Program-made: the position numbers and the translations under genes
Notes under the pieces: generated by a model
Databases searched by the model: none
What the model saw: only the letters and a program-made list of their open reading frames with translations
Told to the model about the DNA's origin: nothing
Source: Saprospiraceae bacterium
GTDB lineage: Bacteria > Bacteroidota > Bacteroidia > Chitinophagales > Saprospiraceae
Reading direction: 5' to 3'
NCBI GenBank assembly: GCA_958295895.1
Contig: CATQHI010000003.1
Coordinates: 558,001-622,000 of the forward strand
Length of the DNA: 64,000 nt
Part shown: piece by piece, positions 1-7,999 of the stretch
How the letters are laid out: the number at the start of each line of letters is the position of its first letter
Position numbering within the stretch: position 1 is the stretch's first letter

Positions 1-186
1 GTCAACATCGGCACGAGCGGCGCGGAGATCGGCGGGGCCTTCGGCGGGGAAAAAGAGACCGGCGGCGGCCGCGAGTCCGGCTCCGACAGCTGGAAGGCTT
101 ACATGCGCCGGCAGACCAACACCATCAACTACTCCACCGAGCTGCCCCTGGCCCAGGGCATTACCTTCGATTTGCAACCCATTTAG
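1..186 (+). CDS. Aldehyde dehydrogenase, ALDH7-type (C-terminal fragment)
   Basis: The open frame enters from the window edge and ends at TAG 184-186, giving the last 61 residues of a protein. The segment [18 protein letters not shown], followed by [10 protein letters not shown] and [15 protein letters not shown], is the characteristic C-terminus of ALDH7-family enzymes (alpha-aminoadipic semialdehyde / piperideine-6-carboxylate dehydrogenases, AmaB/ALDH7A1-like), which oxidise a semialdehyde of lysine catabolism with NAD+. The catalytic Cys and Glu lie upstream of the window, so activity cannot be judged. The next gene starts 3 nt after the stop on the same strand, but the functions look unrelated. 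The family call is strong and the substrate is inferred. Confidence 0.85.
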   Translation, partial: VNIGTSGAEIGGAFGGEKETGGGRESGSDSWKAYMRRQTNTINYSTELPLAQGITFDLQPI

Positions 187-189
187 TTT

Positions 190-1233
190 ATGCGTTACCA
201 CCTTGTTTCCGGCGGCTGCGGCTTCGTAGGCCGTAATATGGTCAAACGGCTTTACCGCACCACCACCGACAAGATCATCTTCGTCGATAACCTCAGCGTA
301 GGCACCCACCCCAGCACCTGGCTAGACGTAGATCAGGTACGTAAGGAGGGCGACCTAGAGGTGTACGGACCGGACGAGCGGCTGCTGTTCCTGCACCAGG
401 ACTTCCGCAAATTCCTGCGCGACATTATCGACGACACCAACTTCATTACCAACGCCTACGCGCCGGACTTTACCCGCTTCAGCGACGTCTTCCACTTCGC
501 CGCCATCGTCGGTGGCCGTTCCACCATCGAGGGTGATCCGATGAAGGTGGCTCTGGATCTCAGCATTGATGCGGAGTTTTTTTACTGGGTCACCCGTCAC
601 CAGCCCGACCGCACCCTCTACCCCTCCAGCTCCGCCGCCTACCCCATCGACCTACAGACCGAGGGCGATGCCATTGCCCTGGCCGAATCCGACATCAACT
701 TCAAGAAGATGGGCGAGCCGGACATGACCTACGGCTGGAGTAAACTGACCGGTGAGTTCCTGGCTAAGGTGGCCGCCGAGCACTACGACCTCAAGGTGAC
801 CGTGATCCGCCCCTTCAGCGGCTACGGGGAGGACCAGGACCTCTCCTACCCCATCCCAGCCATCGCCGCCCGCATCGCCCGCCGCGAGGATCCCGTGGAG
901 GTCTGGGGTACCGGCCGGCAGGGGCGCGACTTCGTGCACATCGACGATGTCCTCGACTGTATTTTCTTCGCCATGGAGCGCGTCACCGACGGTACGGCCA
1001 TCAACATCGGGCGCGGGGAGCTGCTGAGCTTCATCGATATTATCCACACGATGTGCGATATCGAGGGCTACTCCCCCGAGATCAAGCAACTGCTGGATAA
1101 GCCCGTGGGCGTATTCAGTCGCTACTCGAAAATGGATATGGTGCACGACATGGGCTGGCGGGCTACGATCTCGGTCCGGGAGGGGATGCGCCGGGTACTC
1201 GAAGCACAGAAGCGGCAACAGAAAGCCAGCTAG
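190..1233 (+). CDS. NAD-dependent epimerase/dehydratase (extended SDR)
   Basis: 347 residues, usual for extended short-chain dehydrogenases that modify nucleotide sugars. The N-terminal Rossmann motif is visible as G8-G-C-G11-F-V-G14. An HFAAIVGG segment near residue 101, an SSSAAYP segment near 147 (catalytic Ser region) and YGWSK near 181-185 (catalytic Tyr-x3-Lys) follow. RPFSGYG and the later GRDFVHIDDV segment are typical of the substrate-binding half. It starts 3 nt after the ALDH stop and ends 1 nt before a GT4 glycosyltransferase, so the pair probably belongs to a polysaccharide or glycan pathway that supplies and transfers a sugar. The exact sugar nucleotide cannot be read from the sequence. 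Confidence 0.88.
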   Translation: MRYHLVSGGCGFVGRNMVKRLYRTTTDKIIFVDNLSVGTHPSTWLDVDQVRKEGDLEVYGPDERLLFLHQDFRKFLRDIIDDTNFITNAYAPDFTRFSDVFHFAAIVGGRSTIEGDPMKVALDLSIDAEFFYWVTRHQPDRTLYPSSSAAYPIDLQTEGDAIALAESDINFKKMGEPDMTYGWSKLTGEFLAKVAAEHYDLKVTVIRPFSGYGEDQDLSYPIPAIAARIARREDPVEVWGTGRQGRDFVHIDDVLDCIFFAMERVTDGTAINIGRGELLSFIDIIHTMCDIEGYSPEIKQLLDKPVGVFSRYSKMDMVHDMGWRATISVREGMRRVLEAQKRQQKAS

Positions 1234-1234
1234 T

Positions 1235-2506
1235 ATGGAACGCCAAACTATCGTTTGCTTTGGGCCGGGGCCCAAATTCAAGGGCGGTATTTCCAACTAC
1301 AACACTTCTCTGGCGAAGGCCCTCGACCGCCGCGGAGACTGCAACGTTCACATCGTGAGTTGGACGCAGCAGTACCCCGCCATCATCCCGAGGGAATTTG
1401 TCGACAAGACCAGCAAGGTCGATCTGCTGGCTGGTACGGACATCAAGGTGCAGTACATTACTAACTACAACAACCCCCTGAGCTGGCGGGAGACCTACCG
1501 CCGCATCGTGGCCCTGTGCCCGGCAAAGGTCATCTTTCAGTGGGCCATTGCCATTCAGGGCGTGCCGCTCGGCTATATTGCCCGTCAGTTGCGCAAGCAC
1601 CCCGAGATCGAAGTGATCTTCGACCTGCACTTCGTGATCCAAAAGGAAAATAGTAGCCTCGACCGTCGCTTCACCCGCTTCGGTATCGCAGCGGCCACCA
1701 CCTACATCGCTCATGCCTACAAGACGGTTGAGGAGCTCAAAACGCTATTCTCCCGGCGCGACTTCGCCGTCAATGAGGCGGGGACGCGGGTGCAGGGGCA
1801 GACCACCGTAATCAAGCTATACCACCCGATCTACGACCTCTTTTCGCCGAATCCTGATTTTGACGTCCAGGCGTTCAAGCAGGAAAACGGGCTGCGGGAG
1901 CACGTCTTTCTCTTCTTCGGCTTCATCCGTAAGTACAAGGGACTGCACAACGTCATCCGGGCCTTCGCTGAGGTGGCTGGGCGGCGCGACGATGTAAGTC
2001 TCATTATTTGTGGCGAGTCGTTCTGGGATACGCTACAGAGCGACAAGTGGAGTACCAAGCTAAAAAACGCCCTATTCGGCTTCGCCAAAAAACTCTTCCT
2101 TGCGAAGTCCGACGACGAGCGCGATTACCGCCCCCTGGAGCTGCTCGACACCCTCGGTATCCGTGACCGTGTGATGGTGAAGAACGAGTTCGTGGCCAAT
2201 GAGGAGGTGCACAAGTACTTCCAGGCCAGCGATGCGGTGGTACTCTTTTACTCCTACGCTACCCCCTCCGGCGTGGAGAGTATCAGCTATAATTTCTTGC
2301 TGCCCGCTGTAGCCACCCGCGTCGGTCACTTCCCCGAGACTATCAAGGATGGCTTTAACGGCTACCTCGCCGAGCCCGAGAACATCGGGGATATGTCCCG
2401 GCAACTCGAACGTGCGATCACCGAGCCCATTCCCCGGGAGAATATCCGGGCTACTACCAGCGAGATGAGCTGGGACAACTACGCGGCCGCTATCATGGCT
2501 TCTTAG
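1235..2506 (+). CDS. Glycosyltransferase, GT4-like
   Basis: 423 residues with a GT-B layout. The N-terminal half begins GPGPKFKGGISNYNTSLAKAL, the acceptor-side glycine-rich loop seen in family 4 glycosyltransferases. The C-terminal half carries VFLFFGFIRKYKGLHNVIRAF (start of the donor domain) and TPSGVESISYNFLLPAV (nucleotide-sugar site, with the Glu of the EX7E-type motif). No signal peptide or clear membrane helix, so probably cytosolic or peripheral. It sits 1 nt behind the epimerase gene, consistent with an operon. A copy of the dispersed 20-bp repeat (1776-1795) lies in the frame and encodes EAGTRVQG. Donor and acceptor are unknown. Confidence 0.85.
   Translation: MERQTIVCFGPGPKFKGGISNYNTSLAKALDRRGDCNVHIVSWTQQYPAIIPREFVDKTSKVDLLAGTDIKVQYITNYNNPLSWRETYRRIVALCPAKVIFQWAIAIQGVPLGYIARQLRKHPEIEVIFDLHFVIQKENSSLDRRFTRFGIAAATTYIAHAYKTVEELKTLFSRRDFAVNEAGTRVQGQTTVIKLYHPIYDLFSPNPDFDVQAFKQENGLREHVFLFFGFIRKYKGLHNVIRAFAEVAGRRDDVSLIICGESFWDTLQSDKWSTKLKNALFGFAKKLFLAKSDDERDYRPLELLDTLGIRDRVMVKNEFVANEEVHKYFQASDAVVLFYSYATPSGVESISYNFLLPAVATRVGHFPETIKDGFNGYLAEPENIGDMSRQLERAITEPIPRENIRATTSEMSWDNYAAAIMAS
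1776..1795 (+). repeat. Dispersed 20-bp repeat, copy 1
   Basis: Matches 18 of 20 positions of GGGCGGGG-N-CGCRGGTGCAA (first base A, last base G). It lies inside the GT4 gene in the sense direction and is read as E-A-G-T-R-V-Q-G, the same register as the copies in sdaA and the DUF1415 gene. Confidence 0.6.
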
Positions 2507-2523
2507 TTGTGGCTTTAGCAGCA

Positions 2524-4239
2524 CTATTCCAGCATATACTCCCGCTTCCCCCCCACATACGTCGCCAACACTTCCGTCTCTAGCACCTCAGCATCCGTAC
2601 AGCTACGTAGGTCATTCGAAAGCAACACGAAGTCCGCGGCCAGTCCCGGCACCAGCGTTCCCCGCACATCCTCCTGGAAGGCTGAGTAAGCAGCGGCAGC
2701 CGTGTAGCTGTGTAGCGCCTCCTCCCGCGTCATAGCCTGCTCGGGGAAGAAAACTGCCTTGCCATCCGCCCGGGCGCGGGTGACGCTGGCGTAATAGGAC
2801 TCGATGGGGTTGACGTCCTCCACGGGGGCATCCGTGCCGTTGGTGACTACCGCGCCGGCATCGAGGAGACTGCGCCAGGGGTAGGCACCGGTACGGGCCC
2901 GTTCAGTGCCCAGACGGGTCTCGGCAAATAGGGCATCGGAGGTGCAGTGGATGCCCTGCATGGCGGCGATCACGCCGAGCTCGGCAAAGCGGGGAATATC
3001 GGCCGGATCAATATGCTGCGCGTGCTCGATACGCCAGCGGCGGTCGTCGGCCGGGGTGACGTACTTAGCCATCAGATCGAGGGTTTCGCGGTTGGCCCGG
3101 TCCCCGATGGCGTGGACGCAGAGCTGCATATCGTGCGAGAGAGCGAGCTGCGCGATGCTATCGACGGTGGCTACCTCGGTGGTGTTTTGTCCGGTAAACC
3201 CTGGGTTATCGAAGTAGGGCTCCAGGAGCCAGGCTCCGTAGCTACCCAGGGCACCGTCGAGCTCCGACTTGATGGCCGAGCACTCGAAGCGGTCACCGTA
3301 GTGCGGCAGGCCCTGCATGTTGGCGTTCATCTCATCGTAGGAGTGACGCAGCATGACCCAGAGATTTAAGCGCAGGCTGTCTGCGGCGTCCAGCTCTTTG
3401 TACCACTCTACCTCCTGAAACTTGGTGCCGGCGTCCTGAAAGGAGGTGATGCCGTTACGCAGACACTCCTCCTGTACCGCCCGGATGCCGGCCAGCCACT
3501 CGTCCTTACGGGCCTCGGGGGTCATCGTCTGTACAAAATTCTGGTAGGCGTCGGTGATCAGGTCCATAGCCCGTTCCTCGAACACCCCCGTGGGGTCGCC
3601 GACCGGGTCGCGCAAGATGCGCCCGCCGCGTGGGTTCGGAGTCTCCCGCGAAACGCCCGCGAGGTCCATCGCCTTCTGATTGGCAAACAGCGCATGTCCG
3701 CTCGCGTGCCGCAACACCACGGGGTGTTCCTGCGTCATAGCGCTGAGCTCGTCGTGGATTGGGTAGCCGCCTACACTGTGGTCGTGGGGCCGGTCCCACT
3801 TTTCCTGGTGCCAGCCGCGGCCGGTGATCCAGTCGCCCGTGGGCGTCTCCTCGGCGCGCTCGGCGACCATGGCTACGATCTCGTCCCAGCTACGGGAGCG
3901 CAGGAAATTGAGGTTACGTAGGCTACTACCCAGGCCGCTGAAGTGGCCGTGGCCCTCGATGAAGCCGGGCATGAGGAAGGCCTGCTTGGCGTCGATGCGG
4001 GTGGTGTTTGGGGCCAGGTCGTCTGACCACTCGGCGGTATCGGTGCCGATGGCTTGGATGGTGCCATCGGCGGCTACCAAGAGCGCGGTGGCGGGGGGGA
4101 GGTTTTGGCCGGGCCAGATGGTGGCGTTGTGGACTAGGAGGGTGGCGGGAGTGTCTTGAGTTGTGTTTGTTTCATTGGAGCAGCTTTCTAAAAACAGTAG
4201 TAGAACTGCAATGGCGAGGTAGCGTAGAAATGGAATCAT
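2524..4239 (-). CDS. Exported lipoprotein amidohydrolase (YtcJ-like)
   Basis: About 571 residues from the ATG at 4239. An ATG at 4260 would add seven residues, but the signal peptide MIPFLRYLAIAVLLLFLESC begins at 4239 and ends in a lipobox with Cys20, so the mature protein should be a lipoprotein. The metal-dependent hydrolase fold of the YtcJ group is shown by GHGHFSG near residue 97, HASGHALFAN, HAIGDRANRETLD, RIEHAQHIDP and the late NGTDAPVEDVNP. Family members hydrolyse amide or ester bonds in small substrates with one or two metals. The gene stands alone, convergent with the GT4 gene and divergent from murA. The substrate is unknown. Confidence 0.85.
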   Translation of the reverse strand: MIPFLRYLAIAVLLLFLESCSNETNTTQDTPATLLVHNATIWPGQNLPPATALLVAADGTIQAIGTDTAEWSDDLAPNTTRIDAKQAFLMPGFIEGHGHFSGLGSSLRNLNFLRSRSWDEIVAMVAERAEETPTGDWITGRGWHQEKWDRPHDHSVGGYPIHDELSAMTQEHPVVLRHASGHALFANQKAMDLAGVSRETPNPRGGRILRDPVGDPTGVFEERAMDLITDAYQNFVQTMTPEARKDEWLAGIRAVQEECLRNGITSFQDAGTKFQEVEWYKELDAADSLRLNLWVMLRHSYDEMNANMQGLPHYGDRFECSAIKSELDGALGSYGAWLLEPYFDNPGFTGQNTTEVATVDSIAQLALSHDMQLCVHAIGDRANRETLDLMAKYVTPADDRRWRIEHAQHIDPADIPRFAELGVIAAMQGIHCTSDALFAETRLGTERARTGAYPWRSLLDAGAVVTNGTDAPVEDVNPIESYYASVTRARADGKAVFFPEQAMTREEALHSYTAAAAYSAFQEDVRGTLVPGLAADFVLLSNDLRSCTDAEVLETEVLATYVGGKREYMLE

Positions 4240-4271
4240 AGTGCAGGTTACGAAAATCACGGTGGTTTAGC

Positions 4272-4352
4272 GCAGCCAGAGGCTGCATTTTTCTACCGCT
4301 GCCGGAGGCAGCATTGTACTGAACGCACCCACTCCGCTGCCGGAGCCAGCGG
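4272..4352. repeat. REP-like hairpin cluster upstream of murA
   Basis: Three small GC-rich hairpins stand in a row: GCAGCC-AGA-GGCTGC (4272-4286), GCTGCC-GGA-GGCAGC (4298-4312) and a CCGCTG/CAGCGG stem (4334-4352). The 30 bases at 4285-4314 are identical, in inverted orientation, to 37941-37970 upstream of asnS. The arrangement resembles REP-type intergenic palindromes. It lies between the divergent amidohydrolase and murA genes, so a role in transcript ends or leader folding is possible but not shown. Confidence 0.65.
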
Positions 4353-4392
4353 TCAACAGCACGGTCGTAGACCACTTCGTACCTTGCCGGCA

Positions 4393-5706
4393 ATGACGAC
4401 GAACGGAACTTTTATCGTAGAAGGAGGCCACCAGCTCAGCGGCCAGATCACCCCCCAGGGCGCTAAAAACGAAGCCCTCCAGATCCTCAGTGCTACCCTC
4501 CTGACCGAAGAACCGGTGCTGGTGCAGAACCTGCCCGACATCGAGGACGTCAACAAGCTCCTTAGCCTACTTAATGGCCTCGGAGCGGAAGTAGACCGCA
4601 TCGACCGGCACACCGTCCGCATCACCGCGACTAACATCGACCTGGACTACGTACTGAGTGCCGACTACGTCCGCGACGCCCAGCGTATCCGCGGCTCGGT
4701 GATGCTTATTGCTCCCCTGCTCAACCGCTACGGCCGCGCCAGTCTGCCCAAGCCCGGCGGTGACAAGATCGGCCGCCGCCGCCTCGATACCCACCTGCTT
4801 GGGTTACAGGCCCTGGGTGCCGATTTTAACTTCGATAGCGAGCGGAATATCTACGCCTTCGAGACCGAGGGACTCAAGGGCACCTTCATCCACATGGAGG
4901 AAATAAGCGTCACCGGTACGGCCAACGTGCTCATGGCCGCCGTGCTCGCCGAGGGGGAAACCACCATCTACAACGCCGCCTGCGAACCCTACCTGCAGCA
5001 ACTCTCCCACATGCTCAATAGCATGGGTGCAAAGATCGAGGGCATCGGCTCCAACCTGCTCAACGTCCAGGGGGTCGACCGCCTGAGCGGCTGTACCCAC
5101 CGCATGCTGCCCGATATGATCGAGATCGGGAGCTTCATCGGACTGGCCGCCATCACCCAAAGCGATATCACCATCAAGGACGTGCGCCTGGATATGCTAG
5201 GCGTTATCCCGCGCACCTTCGAAAAGCTCGGGATTCAACTGGAGTACCAGGGTGATGACATCCGCGTGGTACCGCAGGACAACTACGAGGTGCAGAACTT
5301 CCTCGACGGCGGCATCCTCACCATCTACGATGCTCCCTGGCCTGGCTTCACGCCCGACCTGATGAGTATTGCCCTAGTAACAGCCATCCAGGCACGGGGC
5401 TCCGTGTTGTTTCACCAGAAGATGTTCGAGTCACGGCTCTTCTTCGTCGATAAGCTCATTGACATGGGTGCGCAGATCATTCTTTGCGATCCCCACCGGG
5501 CCACCGTCATCGGGCTAGACCGCCGGACGCCGCTACGGGGTATTCGTATGACCAGCCCCGATATCCGCGCCGGGGTCAGTCTGCTCATCGCCGCACTTTC
5601 CGCCGAGGGCACCAGCCGCATTGACAACATTTACCAGATCGACCGCGGTTACCAGAATATCGATACCCGACTGCAAGCACTGGGTGCGCAGATCGTCCGG
5701 GAATAG
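4393..5706 (+). CDS. murA: UDP-N-acetylglucosamine 1-carboxyvinyltransferase MurA, Asp variant
   Basis: 437 residues, normal for MurA, the cytosolic enzyme that transfers enolpyruvate from PEP to UDP-GlcNAc in the first committed step of peptidoglycan synthesis. The ATG at 4393 is preferred; a TTG at 4384 is in frame. Conserved K25-N26 (PQGAKNEALQ) bind substrate. The loop that normally holds the catalytic, fosfomycin-reactive Cys reads PKPGGDKIGRR, with Asp124 (codon 4762-4764) in place of Cys. The same replacement is known from other bacteria and confers intrinsic fosfomycin insensitivity, so that phenotype is predicted here. A DUF4286 gene follows 4 nt downstream. Confidence 0.95.
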   Translation: MTTNGTFIVEGGHQLSGQITPQGAKNEALQILSATLLTEEPVLVQNLPDIEDVNKLLSLLNGLGAEVDRIDRHTVRITATNIDLDYVLSADYVRDAQRIRGSVMLIAPLLNRYGRASLPKPGGDKIGRRRLDTHLLGLQALGADFNFDSERNIYAFETEGLKGTFIHMEEISVTGTANVLMAAVLAEGETTIYNAACEPYLQQLSHMLNSMGAKIEGIGSNLLNVQGVDRLSGCTHRMLPDMIEIGSFIGLAAITQSDITIKDVRLDMLGVIPRTFEKLGIQLEYQGDDIRVVPQDNYEVQNFLDGGILTIYDAPWPGFTPDLMSIALVTAIQARGSVLFHQKMFESRLFFVDKLIDMGAQIILCDPHRATVIGLDRRTPLRGIRMTSPDIRAGVSLLIAALSAEGTSRIDNIYQIDRGYQNIDTRLQALGAQIVRE

Positions 5707-5710
5707 GCCT

Positions 5711-6025
5711 ATGCTACTATACAACATCACCAATAAGATTGACCACGCCGTGCACGACGAGTGGCTACAGTGGATGCAGCAGGCCTACATCCCCCACGTC
5801 ATGGAGAGCGGCGTATTCGAGGAGTATAAGCTCAGTCGGCTACTGGGGGTGGATGAATCCGACGGCATCACCTACGCCCTTCAGTTCACCGTTTCCAGCC
5901 GCCCGGCCTTCGATATCTACCAGGAGAAGTTCGCCTACGGCCACCAGCAAATGCACGACCTACGCTATAAGGGTAGCTTCGTCACCTTCCGCTCCGTACT
6001 CGATGTCGTTGACCAGGGGGTGTAG
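5711..6025 (+). CDS. DUF4286 family protein
   Basis: 104 residues from the ATG at 5711, 4 nt after the murA stop. The open frame extends upstream into murA, but this ATG gives the usual family start MLLYNITNKI. It is a small soluble protein with the pattern Y-N-I-T-x-K followed by a W-x-x-W-x-x-x-x-Y-I-P-x-V segment, which I associate with the DUF4286 (dimeric alpha-beta barrel-like) family common in Bacteroidota. No catalytic residues can be assigned. Tight spacing suggests co-transcription with murA, but a functional link is not established. It converges on the LysM-amidase gene, whose stop begins 2 nt downstream. Confidence 0.75.
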   Translation: MLLYNITNKIDHAVHDEWLQWMQQAYIPHVMESGVFEEYKLSRLLGVDESDGITYALQFTVSSRPAFDIYQEKFAYGHQQMHDLRYKGSFVTFRSVLDVVDQGV

Positions 6026-6026
6026 C

Positions 6027-7241
6027 TCAATCGTACAACCCCAGTAGCAACCAGTCGGCCAACAACTGCCGGTTCGCCGCGCTTACGATGCGCACCTGGT
6101 CGCTGGTGTTCGCAATATTGGCCAGTTCCAGGTAGACCGCACTCGGCTTGGTTTCCCGCAACATATGTAAGTCACGGTGACTGACGGTGCCGGCGTACCC
6201 CCGTCCCGGTCGGTACTCATCGTACTTCTCTTTTAGCATTTCCAGGATGCGGTCGGCGCGCTTCTGGCTTACTAAGTCTCCCTCCGGATAGTACAGAAAT
6301 ACGTCGAGCTGCTGCCCCCGGTGGCGGCTGTCGATGTGGATGGCAATCATGGTCTGGTCGGTGAGCCCCTTAGCTAAGTTCTCCTCGTAGAGGGCGTTGA
6401 TGATATCCGAGCGCTGGAACAGCCGCAGCTTTTGGTTACGGGGCAGGCTAGCTCCGCCCCAGACGGTCTCGTCCCGGTCCGGCGTAAGGTATTTCTCGTC
6501 GCGGATGCCGTCGTTTTCGTCGCGCACGATCATGTAGGGCGTACCGCCGTGTTCCAGAATATTGCGGCACAGGCGCAGTGCCACGTCGTAGGCGTACTCG
6601 TCTTCGGCCAGCATGTGCCCGCCGCGCCGGCCTACCGCACCGGGGTCGGGCCCGCCGTGACCGGACACGATGTAGAAGATCCGGCCGGCGAGCGTGCGGT
6701 CGATCAGGGGCACCTCCGCGTAGGCCGGCCCGAAGATATTGAAGGTACGGGGGGCTACCGTGGTGTTCTGCTCCGGCACCTCGAAGGTGGGGCGCTCCTC
6801 GTCGGCTACCGTAGCGGGGCTCACCTCCCCGATGGTACTACAGTGGTCGATGTGGTAGGGTACGTAGAGCAGTCCGTCCTCCCGGTAGTCGCGGCTACGT
6901 AGCCCAAGTTCCAGCATCCGCGTATTGTAGGCCTTGATGGCCACCGCCCGGTCCCAATTTTGGTCGCGGGTACTGGAGCGGATGCTCTCCCCATCGTAGG
7001 GCAGCACCTCGATGGGCAGGCGGTACTGGCGGCCGACGAGCAGCTTGCTGTTGGGGTTGAGGTAGTTGAGCCGGCGAAACTCGGTGATGTTGCAGGCGTA
7101 GTCGACCAGCTCGTAGCGGCGCAGTAGGGAATAGACGCCATCGCCCCGCCGCACCTCCACGCTCAGGTACTCTGCCGCACCGGCTGCCGTAGCGACTAGC
7201 AGGAGCACGAAGAGTAAAAGTTGGCGGTGAGCGACGAGCAT
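6027..7241 (-). CDS. N-acetylmuramoyl-L-alanine amidase with LysM-like domain
   Basis: About 404 residues from the ATG at 7241; an in-frame ATG at 7286 is less likely because a signal peptide, MLVAHRQLLLFVLLLVATAAGAAEY, begins at 7241. Residues 25-75 resemble a LysM unit (VRRGDGVYSLLRRYEL, then LNPNSKLLVGRQYRLP). The C-terminal half is an Amidase_3 zinc domain. Visible ligands are His in VSGHGGPDPGAVG, Glu in AEDEYAYDVA and His in AIHIDSR, with a catalytic Glu in VYLELANI. Such enzymes cut the amide between MurNAc and the stem peptide in the periplasm during division or turnover. Its start overlaps the intergenic region with the divergent ccmB gene. Confidence 0.9.
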   Translation of the reverse strand: MLVAHRQLLLFVLLLVATAAGAAEYLSVEVRRGDGVYSLLRRYELVDYACNITEFRRLNYLNPNSKLLVGRQYRLPIEVLPYDGESIRSSTRDQNWDRAVAIKAYNTRMLELGLRSRDYREDGLLYVPYHIDHCSTIGEVSPATVADEERPTFEVPEQNTTVAPRTFNIFGPAYAEVPLIDRTLAGRIFYIVSGHGGPDPGAVGRRGGHMLAEDEYAYDVALRLCRNILEHGGTPYMIVRDENDGIRDEKYLTPDRDETVWGGASLPRNQKLRLFQRSDIINALYEENLAKGLTDQTMIAIHIDSRHRGQQLDVFLYYPEGDLVSQKRADRILEMLKEKYDEYRPGRGYAGTVSHRDLHMLRETKPSAVYLELANIANTSDQVRIVSAANRQLLADWLLLGLYD

Positions 7242-7268
7242 GCCGGAAGGTTTCGGGGGCAGGCCGGT

Positions 7269-7276
7269 TATCTTTG
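7269..7276 (+). promoter_or_regulatory. Bacteroidota -7 box (TATCTTTG) for ccmB
   Basis: A perfect TAnnTTTG box ends 8 nt before the ccmB ATG at 7285, implying a very short or absent leader. No good TTTG -33 element is seen at the usual 19-21 nt spacing, so the assignment rests on the -7 box and its position. Confidence 0.5.
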
Positions 7277-7284
7277 CCGGCAGC

Positions 7285-7947
7285 ATGTCCCTATTCCGGC
7301 AAATTTATAAACTCCTGCGTTGGGAACTCACCCTGGAGTGGCGGGACAAGTACGCCCTCGGAAGTGTCCTACTCTACGTCGTGGCCACGGTGGTTATTGT
7401 TTACCTGGCGCTGCTTGAGGGACTCAACGCCGACACCTTCAACGCCCTGTACTGGATCATCCTCTTTTTTGGGGCTACGGTCGCCGCAGGGCGCAGCTTT
7501 TTACGGGAGGGCGGGCGGCGTCATCTTTATTACTACACCCTGGCCGATCCGCTGGCCCTGCTGTTCAGTAAGCTAGTCTACAACTTACTGGTCATCTGGC
7601 TCATCAGCGGACTTACCTTTCTGCTACTCCAGCTCTTCGCCAACCAGGTGAGTATTCCCGCTCCCCTACCTCTCTTCCTGGCCACGCTGCTCGGCGGTGT
7701 AGGTCTTGCCGCTATTCTCACCTTCGTCTCCGCCCTAGCCGCCCGCGCCGGAGGAAATGGTACGCTGATGGCCGTCCTATCCTTTCCCCTGGTAATTCCG
7801 CTGCTGAAGCTGCTGGTGGATGCGGGCACCTACGCTATGGATGCCGGCATTGACGATCCGCTGCGACCGGTGTACCTGATCCTGGCGGTAGACCTGCTGG
7901 CGATTGCCGTGGCGGTCGTGTTGTTTCCGTTTGTCTGGCGAGATTGA
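7285..7947 (+). CDS. ccmB: Heme exporter protein CcmB
   Basis: 220 residues from the ATG at 7285. An ATG at 7240 is in frame but overlaps the divergent amidase start and lies upstream of the -7 box. About six hydrophobic segments are visible (residues roughly 21-42, 50-65, 95-120, 128-152, 160-180 and 195-215), as in CcmB, the membrane subunit of the CcmAB ABC transporter of the system I cytochrome c maturation pathway. The segment LREGGRRHLYYYTLADP fits the family's cytoplasmic loop. The cytochrome c-rich Act/cox block of this window would need such maturation, but ccmA, ccmC and others are not here. A dispersed-repeat copy begins directly after the stop codon. Confidence 0.85.
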   Translation: MSLFRQIYKLLRWELTLEWRDKYALGSVLLYVVATVVIVYLALLEGLNADTFNALYWIILFFGATVAAGRSFLREGGRRHLYYYTLADPLALLFSKLVYNLLVIWLISGLTFLLLQLFANQVSIPAPLPLFLATLLGGVGLAAILTFVSALAARAGGNGTLMAVLSFPLVIPLLKLLVDAGTYAMDAGIDDPLRPVYLILAVDLLAIAVAVVLFPFVWRD

Positions 7948-7967
7948 TCGCACCCGCGGCCCCGCCC
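7948..7967 (-). repeat. Dispersed 20-bp repeat, copy 2
   Basis: Intergenic copy beginning at the base after the ccmB stop codon. On the minus strand it matches 19 of 20 consensus positions (ends GA rather than AA). It separates ccmB from sdaA. Confidence 0.65.
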
Positions 7968-7999
7968 TTTTTGCGTTATGCTTGTAAATCTGATCCCGT

